Below are positions 56,062-64,000 of a stretch of DNA of 64,000 bases, one piece after another. The notes beneath the pieces are model-generated. The model searched no databases and had not been told where the DNA came from. It saw only the letters and a program-made list of their open reading frames with translations. Within the stretch, counting starts at the first letter, position 1, and each line of letters starts with the position of its first letter. The translations under genes were made by a program, and so were the position numbers. The DNA comes from G963663615 sp963663615 (GTDB taxonomy: Bacteria > Bacteroidota > Ignavibacteria > Ignavibacteriales > Melioribacteraceae): the NCBI GenBank assembly GCA_963663615.1, contig OY760517.1, positions 62,001 through 126,000 of the forward strand, written 5' to 3'.

Positions 56062-56696
56062 TATACACCTTTCTTATTCGGATCCCAGATAAATTTATGC
56101 ATTTGTAGTTGCATTCTTATTTTCAATTTGCTTTCCAGTACCAGTTCGGCAAGTTCAACAGGTTGAATATAACCAAAGACCGGACTAATCAGGACTTCAA
56201 ACCTATTATCGAGATCATATTCCTTTATTTTATCAACAGTCCAGCTAAAATCGTTTTTATTGGCAACCACAAATTTAATTTCATCTGTTGGCTTAAGTTG
56301 ATCAAAATTGTGATAATTGTTCTTGCGTTCCATATTGCTAGCCGGACACTTTACGTCCATTATAACCTTAACGCGTTTATTTACATCTATTGGTAAGCTA
56401 CCACCGGTTTCCAGCATTACTTCGTAACCCTCGTTGCAAAGAGCTTTAAGGAGTGCGGGAGTTTCCTTTTGCATTAGTGGCTCGCCACCGGTAACTTCAA
56501 CCAGGTTACAGTTGTATTGTTCAAGTTCAAGTAATATCTGGTTTATTGAGTACTCCTCACCTTCATGGAATGCATATGCAGTATCGCACCAGGTGCATCG
56601 TAAATTGCAGCCTGTTAGTCGCACAAAAACACATGGTAAACCAGCTTTGGTACTTTCACCTTGAATAGAATAAAATATTTCGTTTACTTTGAGCAT
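56061..56696 (-). CDS. queE: 7-carboxy-7-deazaguanine synthase QueE (radical SAM)
   Basis: The 211-residue radical SAM protein has Cys30, Cys34 and Cys37 (CNLRCTWC) for the 4Fe-4S cluster and VTGGEP for SAM binding. IFYSIQGES at the N-terminus is typical of QueE. It makes CDG from the QueD product. Only 72 nt separate it from the divergent GNAT gene; no preQ1 riboswitch is visible there. Confidence 0.93.
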   Translation of the reverse strand: MLKVNEIFYSIQGESTKAGLPCVFVRLTGCNLRCTWCDTAYAFHEGEEYSINQILLELEQYNCNLVEVTGGEPLMQKETPALLKALCNEGYEVMLETGGSLPIDVNKRVKVIMDVKCPASNMERKNNYHNFDQLKPTDEIKFVVANKNDFSWTVDKIKEYDLDNRFEVLISPVFGYIQPVELAELVLESKLKIRMQLQMHKFIWDPNKKGV

Positions 56697-56801
56697 AAAA
56701 TTTATTTATTGATATTTTAAATCAATTGACCTGCAAAAATAAATAATTATCAGGTTTATAAAAAGAATTTGAACCATTTTAGTTCCTTTTGTGAGTGTAT
56801 T

Positions 56802-57302
56802 ATGATTAGAGAACTTATTCCATCGAAAAACGAAGACGATAATTCCCTTTTATTAAGGGAGCTACCCGGACTATATAATCATCCCGAAACACTTAAGTTT
56901 ATAAGCTTTACCTTAAAGGATTTTAAGAAGGAGACTTTTGAAAAGTACCTGAAGCATCATGCAGAGAACGGGATTAAGTATTTCGCCGAAATGAGAGGCG
57001 GGAAAATTGCCGGACTTGTAATGGTTGCCGAAAATGATGTTAGCGGAGCAGAATTAAGCTTACTTATTGTAAATCCCGAATTCAGGGGTGAGGGTATAGG
57101 GAAAAAACTTTCCGAATATGCAATTGGCTTTATTGAAAAGAAAGGCTTTTTGGCTATGCGTGTTGCTGTTTATTGCGATAACCTTAAAATGCTTGGTATG
57201 ATGATAGCATTTGGTTTTAAACCTTTTGCAATGGAATACCACAAAAGAGACGATGGTGAGGATTTACTTTGGTTAAAAAAATATTTCAGGAAGGATAACT
57301 AA
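56802..57302 (+). CDS. GNAT-family N-acetyltransferase
   Basis: The protein has 166 residues from ATG 56802; the longer frame to TTG 56769 has no sign of being coding. The acetyl-CoA-binding loop is present as RGEGIGKKL (Q/RxxGxG/A motif), preceded by ELSLLIVNPEF and followed by AMRVAVYCDN. The substrate is unknown. It shares a TAATG overlap with the next gene, so the two are translated together. Confidence 0.85.
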   Translation: MIRELIPSKNEDDNSLLLRELPGLYNHPETLKFISFTLKDFKKETFEKYLKHHAENGIKYFAEMRGGKIAGLVMVAENDVSGAELSLLIVNPEFRGEGIGKKLSEYAIGFIEKKGFLAMRVAVYCDNLKMLGMMIAFGFKPFAMEYHKRDDGEDLLWLKKYFRKDN

Positions 57303-57646
57303 TGAATATTCTTTTATATGGTACTAAAAAATGTAAAGATTCAAAAAAGGCTGAGCGTTTTTTTAAGGAAAGAAATATACAATTCCACTACAGGGATTTT
57401 AATGTAAAAGGCGTTAGCAAGGGTGAGCTTGATAATATTACACGCGGTTATGATATTGAAGATTTAATTGATAAGGATGGCAAACAATACAAAAAGCGTA
57501 ATCTTGCCTATATTATGCATGATGTTGAAAATGAACTGCTTGAAGACCCATTATTGTTCAAAACACCAATAGTTAGAAATGGCAACAAAGTTACTATTGG
57601 TTACGAACCGGATATATGGCAGGAGTGGATAGATAGCGAAAAGTAA
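57302..57646 (+). CDS. ArsC/Spx-family thioredoxin-fold protein
   Basis: The 114-residue protein has YGTKKCKDSKKAERFFKER, with Cys11 in a CxxS context, and FKTPIVRNGNKVTIGY near the end, the general plan of ArsC/Spx/YffB proteins. Arg residues used by true arsenate reductases are not evident, so arsenate reduction should not be assumed. It is coupled to the GNAT gene by a 1-nt overlap. Confidence 0.8.
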   Translation: MNILLYGTKKCKDSKKAERFFKERNIQFHYRDFNVKGVSKGELDNITRGYDIEDLIDKDGKQYKKRNLAYIMHDVENELLEDPLLFKTPIVRNGNKVTIGYEPDIWQEWIDSEK

Positions 57647-57705
57647 TCTGTTTTGGGCTTTAATAGTAAAATATCATTAAGGATTATTTTGCTTATCAAG
57701 TTTGG

Positions 57706-57736
57706 AAATTAAAAAGGGCGGCATAATGCCACCCTT
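57706..57736 (-). terminator. Terminator of the DUF4837 gene
   Basis: On the minus strand AAGGGTGGCAT pairs with ATGCCGCCCTT (57736-57714, one G-U pair), followed by TTTTAATTT. It lies 26 nt past the stop codon. Confidence 0.8.
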
Positions 57737-57762
57737 AATCAACTAACTAATTTATCTGGGGA

Positions 57763-58863
57763 TCAATCTTCAAGTGCATCGAGTAATTCTTCCTTGCGAT
57801 CAGGTTTAAGTTCATAATCTGCTCTGAATGACTGAAGCATAACATCAACCTGCTGAATCAGCTTTTTCTTGTAGTATTTAGGTGCGTATAGTGAGCCATC
57901 AAGAAAATATACGCGATGGGTTTTTTCATCATAAAAAGTATAACTAACAAAAGGACCACCGCCCGATCTGTCGGTAAACCTCCACAAACCTTGCGTATAA
58001 AGGGCATATCTATCGTGGAAGTTAACTTCTGTAGTTTTGAATACATCAGCAACCTCAACCCATGTTTTTTCATCCGAGGTACGATAAAATTTTTCTGTAA
58101 TTCTGTTTCTAACTGCAAGAATAGAATCCTTATTAAGGTATTCAGGGGTAGCATTGTCAATCCAGTGAACAGATATCCAGCGTTCCATATCACTGCCAGG
58201 TGCTCTTCTAAGCCAAACGAAGTTATCTTCAGGCACATCCTTTGCCAAATGGAAGTCTATCTGAACATACATTATCCAGCCATATTCCTTAAGCAGTTTA
58301 CCCTGTATATCTTTCTTTTCGTAAACAGGGCTGTATAGTTTTTCGCTTAATCGTTTATCGGAAATTTTTTGAAAATAGTATAAAATGTCCTGATGGTTTT
58401 CAAGAATTTTCTTACCCAGTTCTTCTGTACTATTAGCTGTAAGTATCATAACAAGCTGGTTTTTAGCCCATAGATTGTACTTGTTAAATACTTGTTGTTT
58501 GCCACTTTCAACCATTCCAATAACTGAAGAATCGAGCATTGCAGTTACATATTTTGAAGTTTGGGAGCCCGAATTAATTGGGGCAAGTAACAAAAGGTTT
58601 TTTCTTCTTTTGTACTTGTTTATGTAACGAATGTCTCGTCTTTCAAGATTAAAAAGTTTCTCGGGTTGAGGTGTATAAATAACCTTGCCAAGCACTTGTT
58701 CCAATACAGGTTCAAGTTCAAAATATTCGGTTGAATCAGCAAACACCAAAATTTCATCTTCAATACCCATAGCTGGCTGACCTTTTTGATCGCATCCGCT
58801 AAAGGTAAGTAAGAAAGCAATACCAAGTAATAATATTAAAGCAGTAATTTTATTTTTCATCAA
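57763..58863 (-). CDS. DUF4837 family lipoprotein
   Basis: The 366-residue protein has a lipobox (LTFSGC, Cys24). The order of features fits DUF4837 of the Bacteroidota: LVFADS.EY..LEPVL near the start, TPQPEKLFNLERRD, RRKNLLLLAP, WLRR.PGSDMERWISVHW in the middle, and a closing GPFVSYTFYDEKTHRVYFLDG. Function is unknown; it is probably periplasmic or outer-membrane. An alternative start is the second Met. It is likely monocistronic with the terminator above. Confidence 0.75.
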   Translation of the reverse strand: MMKNKITALILLLGIAFLLTFSGCDQKGQPAMGIEDEILVFADSTEYFELEPVLEQVLGKVIYTPQPEKLFNLERRDIRYINKYKRRKNLLLLAPINSGSQTSKYVTAMLDSSVIGMVESGKQQVFNKYNLWAKNQLVMILTANSTEELGKKILENHQDILYYFQKISDKRLSEKLYSPVYEKKDIQGKLLKEYGWIMYVQIDFHLAKDVPEDNFVWLRRAPGSDMERWISVHWIDNATPEYLNKDSILAVRNRITEKFYRTSDEKTWVEVADVFKTTEVNFHDRYALYTQGLWRFTDRSGGGPFVSYTFYDEKTHRVYFLDGSLYAPKYYKKKLIQQVDVMLQSFRADYELKPDRKEELLDALED

Positions 58864-58931
58864 AATCCAGAAATAATTGTTATTAGTTCAAGTTTTATAC
58901 AAAGAAGTTGTACATGATGTTTCAGAAAATA

Positions 58932-59642
58932 TTATTTGGGAACACCTTGCAAAACCAAATTAAATTCATGAAAAAATATATAATAAAGAAGCCACAAAGT
59001 AAAACCCCCGGCGAAAGGAATTGTAAAATTATCATCTGCCCAGCCTGATGAAACGTTTTCAGCTAGTCCGGCAACAATTGCAGAAACCATTGCAATAACA
59101 AACTCACCCGGCACGTGTGCAATTTTAGGAGTAAATAGCACGGCAATAATTGTGGCAGCGAAAAATGCAAACGTACCTTCAAAACTTTTTTTCAGGAATT
59201 TGTGCTTACCATACCTTATACCAACAAGAGCAGCAGAAATATCGCCAAAAATTAGAAGTATCATTGAATTGATGGCTATTAGTTTGGGGAATATAATTAT
59301 TACAAGATTAGCCGAAAGCAATACATAGGTAAATCCGCTAAGGTTAAACTGTGTAAGATCGCTTTCGTGTTTTCTCATTATATCACTAAAAATGTAATCC
59401 ATTGAGCGTTTAAGAAAAGGGGAGTAGCGTCTTCCAAAATCAATAAGGAAGGATATAAAAAATAAGGGGATTAGCACAGAAAGTGCAAATCCCCTGGTAG
59501 TGTAAAAATATATTACCGGAATAAGAACTGAACACAGGTGAATGAGTTTTCTTTTTAACTCCCTTCTGAATATCAGTTCCTTTTCCAAATTATTCTTCTT
59601 TTTTGTCCTGCTCTTCAATGCCTTCCGAAGTATCTTTTTCAT
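58932..59642 (-). CDS. SEC59/DGK1/VTE5-type polyprenol/diacylglycerol kinase-like membrane protein
   Basis: The 236-residue protein has about six membrane helices. RRELKRKLIHL, FGDISAALVGIRYGK and KSFEGTFAFF are the patterns of the CTP-dependent dolichol/phytol/DAG kinase family. It may phosphorylate a polyprenol or lipid in the inner membrane. With the ATG at 59642 it overlaps the end of ftsH by 53 nt, which is unusually long; TTG at 59588, just after the ftsH stop, would remove the overlap and the very basic N-terminal 18 residues. I cannot decide between them. Confidence 0.8.
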   Translation of the reverse strand: MKKILRKALKSRTKKKNNLEKELIFRRELKRKLIHLCSVLIPVIYFYTTRGFALSVLIPLFFISFLIDFGRRYSPFLKRSMDYIFSDIMRKHESDLTQFNLSGFTYVLLSANLVIIIFPKLIAINSMILLIFGDISAALVGIRYGKHKFLKKSFEGTFAFFAATIIAVLFTPKIAHVPGEFVIAMVSAIVAGLAENVSSGWADDNFTIPFAGGFTLWLLYYIFFHEFNLVLQGVPK

Positions 59643-61710
59643 AAGTATCGGAACGCTGGTCTCTTGCTTCTATAAGCTTTTTAACATGCTCAGGAACGTC
59701 TTCATCGCTTTTGCTAACGTTTGATTTGCCATTTTTGGCTGGAGGCGGAAGTTCTTCACCAGCAATAATTTTGTCAATTTCAACTGAGTCGAGAATTTCT
59801 CTTTCAAGTAGTTCTTCTGAAAGTTTGTGAAGTACATCCATATTATCTTTTAGAATTTGTTCAGCTTTATCCTGGCATGTAATAACAATGTTCTTGATTT
59901 CCGCATCAATATCCTGAGCAGTTTTTTCACTATAATTGGTGCTTTTTGTTATTTCGCGACCAAGGAAAATTTCTTCTTCGTTTTCACCGTAAAGAATAGG
60001 ACCAAGTTTTTCACTCATACCCCATTCGCAAACCATTTTACGGGCAATTGAGGTTGCACGTTCAATATCGCTTCCTGCTCCATTAGTAAACTTACCAAAA
60101 ATAATTCTTTCGGCAGCACGACCGCCAAGGGCATAACAAATTACCGCTTCAAGATAATCACGTGAGTAGGTATGTTTTTCATCCACCGGGAGGTAGGTTG
60201 TTAAACCTAATGCCCTGCCTCGAGGAATAATAGTAACTTTATGTACCGGATCAGCATCCGGTAGTTTTTTAGCTACTAACACATGACCAATTTCATGATA
60301 GGCTGTAAGTTTTTTCTCATCATCGCTAATGATCATACTTTTGCGTTCCATACCCATCATAACTTTATCTTTGGCTTCTTCAAAGTCTTCCATGCTAACA
60401 CGGTTTTTATTTTTACGAGCAGCAAGAAGAGCAGCTTCGTTAACCATATTGGCAAGTTCGGCACCCGCAAGTCCTGGTGTACCTTTAGCAAGCACTTTAA
60501 GATCAACTTTAGGGTCAAGTGGAATTTTGCGTGTATGCACCTTAAGAATACCTTCACGACCGGTAACATCAGGTCTGTCAACTACAACTTGTCTATCGAA
60601 CCTGCCAGGTCTCATTAGTGCAGGGTCAAGTACATCCGGACGGTTGGTAGCAGCAATAATAATAACACCGCTATTCTGTTCAAAACCATCCATTTCAACA
60701 AGCAGGGCGTTAAGAGTTTGCTCTCTTTCATCATGCCCACCGCCAAGACCAGCACCTCTGTGACGTCCAACAGCATCAATTTCATCAATAAAAATTATAC
60801 AAGGAGCACTTTTCTTACCCTGTTCAAAAAGGTCGCGTACACGGCTTGCACCAACACCCACAAACATTTCAACAAAATCGGCACCACTAATAGAGAAGAA
60901 TGGTACACCAGCTTCGCCGGCAACTGCACGAGCAAGTAAAGTTTTACCGGTTCCCGGAGGGCCCAACAAAAGAACACCGCGTGGAATTTTACCACCAAGT
61001 TTCTGGAATTTTGAAGGTTCTTTAAGGAATTCGATAATTTCTTCCAGTTCCTGTTTAGCTTCATCAGCACCTGCAACATCCTTAAAAGTTACACGCAGAT
61101 TTTTCTCTGAAACCATTTTGGCTTTACTTTTACCAAAATTGAAAATTCCGCGAGAACCGCCTGCACCTGATTGCATTCTTCTCATAAAAAGAACCCATAA
61201 ACCTATTATAAGTACCCATGGAAGGAAGCTAACCAAAAGCTGAAGCCATTCGCTGGATTCTTTCTGGAATTCGTAATTAACACCTTTTGAATCCCAAATT
61301 TTAACCTGTTCTTCAATAACGGGTTCAACAAGTGTTACTGAAAAATTAGTAACTTTTTTATATACCTCACCAATCTGAATACTTTCAGGTTCTTTAAGAG
61401 TTCCTTCAAAAAGGTAATCATTTATATCTGATTTAATGATTTTTGCTTCGGCAATTTTATTGTCGTCGAGTAGTCTTTTATATACTTTAAAACTAACCTT
61501 AGTTGAGTTTGTGTTGTCATCGTTCATAAATTGTAAAACAATAACTGCTGCAACAAGAACAAGTCCCCAGCTGATAACACTTTTTATAACTTTTCCCCAG
61601 TCAAAATCCCCATCAGGTTTTTCAGGATCATTACCCGGAGAGTTTTTCTTGGGATCCTTACGGGCATTTGGGTCATTCTCTGCCATTTTCAGATTTCTAT
61701 CATTTAACAT
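59590..61710 (-). CDS. ftsH: ATP-dependent zinc metalloprotease FtsH
   Basis: The 706-residue protein has two membrane helices (about 43-63 and 163-181) around a periplasmic domain. The AAA module has Walker A GPPGTGKTLLARAVAGE (about residue 250), the Walker B IIFIDEIDAVGRHRG and ARG-finger region RPGRFDRQ. The protease motif reads HEIGH (about 472) rather than the common HEAGH; it still fits HExxH. It degrades misfolded or regulated membrane proteins. It follows hpt by 17 nt in the tilS-hpt-ftsH order that is conserved in many bacteria. Confidence 0.96.
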   Translation of the reverse strand: MLNDRNLKMAENDPNARKDPKKNSPGNDPEKPDGDFDWGKVIKSVISWGLVLVAAVIVLQFMNDDNTNSTKVSFKVYKRLLDDNKIAEAKIIKSDINDYLFEGTLKEPESIQIGEVYKKVTNFSVTLVEPVIEEQVKIWDSKGVNYEFQKESSEWLQLLVSFLPWVLIIGLWVLFMRRMQSGAGGSRGIFNFGKSKAKMVSEKNLRVTFKDVAGADEAKQELEEIIEFLKEPSKFQKLGGKIPRGVLLLGPPGTGKTLLARAVAGEAGVPFFSISGADFVEMFVGVGASRVRDLFEQGKKSAPCIIFIDEIDAVGRHRGAGLGGGHDEREQTLNALLVEMDGFEQNSGVIIIAATNRPDVLDPALMRPGRFDRQVVVDRPDVTGREGILKVHTRKIPLDPKVDLKVLAKGTPGLAGAELANMVNEAALLAARKNKNRVSMEDFEEAKDKVMMGMERKSMIISDDEKKLTAYHEIGHVLVAKKLPDADPVHKVTIIPRGRALGLTTYLPVDEKHTYSRDYLEAVICYALGGRAAERIIFGKFTNGAGSDIERATSIARKMVCEWGMSEKLGPILYGENEEEIFLGREITKSTNYSEKTAQDIDAEIKNIVITCQDKAEQILKDNMDVLHKLSEELLEREILDSVEIDKIIAGEELPPPAKNGKSNVSKSDEDVPEHVKKLIEARDQRSDTYEKDTSEGIEEQDKKEE

Positions 61711-61727
61711 TTACTATTATATCTCCA

Positions 61728-62276
61728 TTATTCACTTAAAACATAAATTGAGCGCAGGTTTCTGTACTTCTGAGCATAATCCAGACCGTAGCCAATAACA
61801 AATTTGTCGGGTATTTCAAAACCGGAGTAGTCTATTGTTATATCATGTTTAAGGCTGCCTGGTTTTGAAAGCAGAGTAACAAATTTTACACTGGCAGGAT
61901 TATAGTTTAACAGCAACTCCTTAATATATCTCATTGAGAGTCCTGTGTCAATAATATCTTCAACTATAATTATATGTCTGTCACTAATATCGGCATTAAG
62001 CTCTTTAAGCAGTCGAACATTACCCGATGAAATTTTTCTATCACCGTAACTTGATAGCTTAATAAAATCAATTTCGCAATTGATCTGTACATTTCTGATA
62101 AGATCGGAAAAGAAAAGTACAGAGCCGTTAAGTATCCCGATAAAAATAGGGAACTTGCTCTGGTATTCTTCTTCTAACTGTTTACCAATTTCGGCGGTTC
62201 TTTCAAGAATTTGTTCTTCAGACAAATATACTTCAAAAGTTTCGTTACCAATTTTAATTTTGTCGTTAGCATCCAT
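61728..62276 (-). CDS. hpt: Hypoxanthine phosphoribosyltransferase
   Basis: The 182-residue protein has the PRPP-binding motif IIVEDIIDTGLSM, an upstream FIGILNGSVLFFSDLIR loop, and DYSGFEIPDKFVIGYGLDYA near the end, the standard set of HPRT enzymes. It salvages hypoxanthine/guanine. It lies 5 nt after tilS. Confidence 0.94.
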   Translation of the reverse strand: MDANDKIKIGNETFEVYLSEEQILERTAEIGKQLEEEYQSKFPIFIGILNGSVLFFSDLIRNVQINCEIDFIKLSSYGDRKISSGNVRLLKELNADISDRHIIIVEDIIDTGLSMRYIKELLLNYNPASVKFVTLLSKPGSLKHDITIDYSGFEIPDKFVIGYGLDYAQKYRNLRSIYVLSE

Positions 62277-62281
62277 GTTAA

Positions 62282-63643
62282 TTACTTACTTATCCAAATT
62301 TTATATAATTCGTTATTTTCTTTATTAAATTTGTATCTGTTGTCTATCCTTAAACCAACAACATATACAATATTGTTCCGGTTAAGCAAAACCGGATACT
62401 GTTTTTTTTGATTTGCCGGTATTTTTTCATCAGTTAAAAAGTCCGATATTTTCTTCTCGCCTTTCATTCCTAACGGAATAAACTTGTCACCAGCAATCCA
62501 ATTTCGTAATATAAATATATCATTAGTATTATGGGCAGAAATTATTTCGTATTCATCCGAAAAATTTACATTTCCGTCAATAATCTTTTCTATTTTAATT
62601 TTAATTCCCAATTCGTTTATAAAAACTTCGTTACCGGGAGTTATTTTATATTCGTACTCAATATCATAATTATTATTGGTTATAATTATTTCATTTCTGT
62701 TTTTAATTGCTACATAATTGTTTTTAAGCTCAATTACTGTGCCGGTATTTTGCGTAAAAAGGTTAATCAGCCGGTTTATTGTACTGCTTTCAATCCGTGA
62801 TAAACCACATTCCCGCAAAACACTTTTTAATACTTCTGATACAATTAGGTCGCTGTTATATTCAACCAGGTCGCAACTTATTGCCCTGTTGCTATTTTGT
62901 TGGCTAACATAGCTGTTAATAATTTCGGGTAAATTTTGAAGCATCATATCAGCCAGTTGCTGAATGTTTTTAGAAAACCGGAATAATGATTCGTGTAAAT
63001 CGGGGTTTAATCGTTGTTCAACAAGTGGTATAATGTTATGCCGTATATAATTCCTGTCGTAATTATCGAGCATGTTTGTTTCATCAATCTTGTAAGACGC
63101 ATTATTACGAGATAAAGATTCAAGAATTTCTTCTTTTGTGAGGCAAAGCATAGGTCTAACAATATTACCCCTAACAATTGGTATGCCTGTAACGCCTCTA
63201 AATCCGGTTCCCTTGAACAAGTTAAAAAGCACAGTTTCGGTATTATCGTTTTTATTGTGGGCAGTAATAATTTTACCAAAATTATGTTCAACAGCAAGCT
63301 TGTCAAGATATTCGTATCTAAGAATTCGTGCTGCTTCCTCAATGGATTTGTTGTTTTGAACGGCGTATTTGGCTACATCCTTTTGGGTGCTGAAAAACGG
63401 AACATCAAGTTTACAGCATAAACTTCTGCAAAACTCTTCATCTTCATCGGCTGCTGATCTTAACATATGATTAAAATGTGCAGCTGAAATATCAAGTTTC
63501 CAGATATTTTTGTTTTTCAGAAGGAAGAGTAATAAATACACAGAATCGGGACCACCGCTTAATGCAAGTAGTACCCGATCTTCACTCAAAAATATTTTGT
63601 TTTCCTGAATAAACCGGATAAGTTTTTTTTCAGTTAATATCAT
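62282..63643 (-). CDS. tilS: tRNA(Ile)-lysidine synthase TilS
   Basis: The 453-residue protein has the PP-loop ATP pyrophosphatase motif ALSGGPDSVYLL near residue 30, AAHFNHMLRS, TAHNKNDNTETVLFNLFKGTGFRG and the TilS C-terminal domain (WIAGDKFIPLGMKGEKKISDFL). It modifies C34 of the CAU-anticodon tRNA-Ile to lysidine, essential for decoding AUA. It starts the tilS-hpt-ftsH cluster; greA lies immediately upstream on the same strand, 40 nt away. Confidence 0.95.
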   Translation of the reverse strand: MILTEKKLIRFIQENKIFLSEDRVLLALSGGPDSVYLLLFLLKNKNIWKLDISAAHFNHMLRSAADEDEEFCRSLCCKLDVPFFSTQKDVAKYAVQNNKSIEEAARILRYEYLDKLAVEHNFGKIITAHNKNDNTETVLFNLFKGTGFRGVTGIPIVRGNIVRPMLCLTKEEILESLSRNNASYKIDETNMLDNYDRNYIRHNIIPLVEQRLNPDLHESLFRFSKNIQQLADMMLQNLPEIINSYVSQQNSNRAISCDLVEYNSDLIVSEVLKSVLRECGLSRIESSTINRLINLFTQNTGTVIELKNNYVAIKNRNEIIITNNNYDIEYEYKITPGNEVFINELGIKIKIEKIIDGNVNFSDEYEIISAHNTNDIFILRNWIAGDKFIPLGMKGEKKISDFLTDEKIPANQKKQYPVLLNRNNIVYVVGLRIDNRYKFNKENNELYKIWISK

Positions 63644-63683
63644 TCTTCTTCAAAATTGTTGAAGATTCTGCTTTTGGTTTTTA

Positions 63684-64000
63684 TTACAATATTTCCAGAA
63701 TTTCGAAATTGATAATTCCTGCAGGAACTTTAGCCGGAACAGTTTCACCAACTTTTTTACCCATAAGTGCGGCACCAACTGGTGAGGTTAATGCAATTTT
63801 ACCTTTATCAAGATTTGCTTCTTCAGGTGAAACCAAAGTATAAGTATATTCCTTGTTATTCTTGTGGTTCTTAACTTTAATTTTAGAGAGAATATGTACT
63901 TTGTCTTTTGGCATTGTTGAAGTGTCAATAATCCTTACTCTCGAAAGCAGCTGTTCAAGCTTATTTATTCTTAACTCATGTAAACCCTGTGCGTCTTTGG
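63684..64000 (-). CDS. greA: Transcription elongation factor GreA (cut by the window end)
   Basis: The visible 105 residues are the end of the N-terminal coiled coil (KDAQGLHELRINKLEQLL) and the whole C-terminal FKBP-like domain (VSPEEANLDKGKIALTSPVGAALMGKKVGE). The Met codon at 63914 is internal; the frame runs on past base 64000. GreA rescues backtracked RNA polymerase. Confidence 0.92.
   Translation of the reverse strand, partial: KDAQGLHELRINKLEQLLSRVRIIDTSTMPKDKVHILSKIKVKNHKNNKEYTYTLVSPEEANLDKGKIALTSPVGAALMGKKVGETVPAKVPAGIINFEILEIL

Noticed and set aside
57302..57646. Arsenate reductase
   Set aside because: The fold and Cys fit ArsC/Spx, but the characteristic arginines are not evident and no arsenic genes are near.

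Overview
The window looks like a chromosomal segment of a free-living, AT-rich, Gram-negative bacterium of the Bacteroidota/Chlorobi group, most likely Ignavibacteria (Ignavibacteriota). Reasons: several large secreted proteins end in the NYPNPFNP...YDILGRE...SSGVYxY...KK type IX secretion (T9SS) sorting domain; there is a PorV-like outer-membrane protein; carboxypeptidase-regulatory-like repeats are abundant; two candidate promoters fit the Bacteroidota TAnnTTTG pattern; and SecA, FtsH, TilS, Hpt, GreA, GlnE and PII look like ordinary vertically inherited housekeeping genes. The phylum assignment is inferred from these traits, not from a phylogeny.

Layout. 1-9.6 kb: a giant repeat-rich surface protein (5' end outside the window), a PorV-like protein and a second predicted beta-barrel, all on + and closed by a terminator. 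9.7-12.2 kb: a secreted GHL10-family glycosyl hydrolase with a T9SS tail. 12.2-13.7 kb: the most unusual locus, a tandem array of about 341-bp units downstream of an initiator tRNA gene. Each unit holds a copy of the 3' end of that tRNA with an altered T-loop, a terminator hairpin and a complete GIY-YIG nuclease gene. 13.8-19 kb: a SemiSWEET-like transporter and two tandem paralogous TPR-sensor histidine kinases. 19-23.8 kb: a two-gene minus-strand operon of secreted or lipid-anchored proteins that share an undescribed domain. 24-27.3 kb: a small unknown gene, a pair of 220-bp direct repeats, a YbjN-like/PspA pair and an Asp-nucleophile alpha/beta hydrolase. 27.5-30.1 kb: a Roc-COR (ROCO) GTPase with an Ala-rich minisatellite. 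30.3-35 kb: glnE and a DUF2723 membrane protein on the minus strand. 35.2-43.6 kb: secA, glnB (PII), a TPR lipoprotein, an AlbA_2 regulator and an amino-acid permease fused to PTS EIIA and TrkA-C domains.

43.6-48.1 kb: a Spy-like protein, an overlapping minus-strand set (lgt, unknown, RsmB/F-type methyltransferase), a thioesterase and an FKBP isomerase. 48.1-55.5 kb is an accessory, eroding region: an IS256-family transposase remnant, a subtilisin-like T9SS protease broken by a frameshift and a nonsense codon, a beta-propeller lipoprotein and two small unknown reading frames. 55.6-64 kb returns to housekeeping genes: queE-queD (queuosine/7-deazaguanine), GNAT plus ArsC-like pair, a DUF4837 lipoprotein, and the minus-strand cluster greA (cut by the window end), tilS, hpt, ftsH and a polyprenol/diacylglycerol-kinase-like membrane protein.

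Functional themes: cell-envelope building and secretion (SecA, Lgt, FtsH, FKBP, T9SS cargo), nitrogen control (GlnE and PII flank secA), sensing (two TPR kinases) and a selfish or recombinogenic locus at the initiator tRNA.
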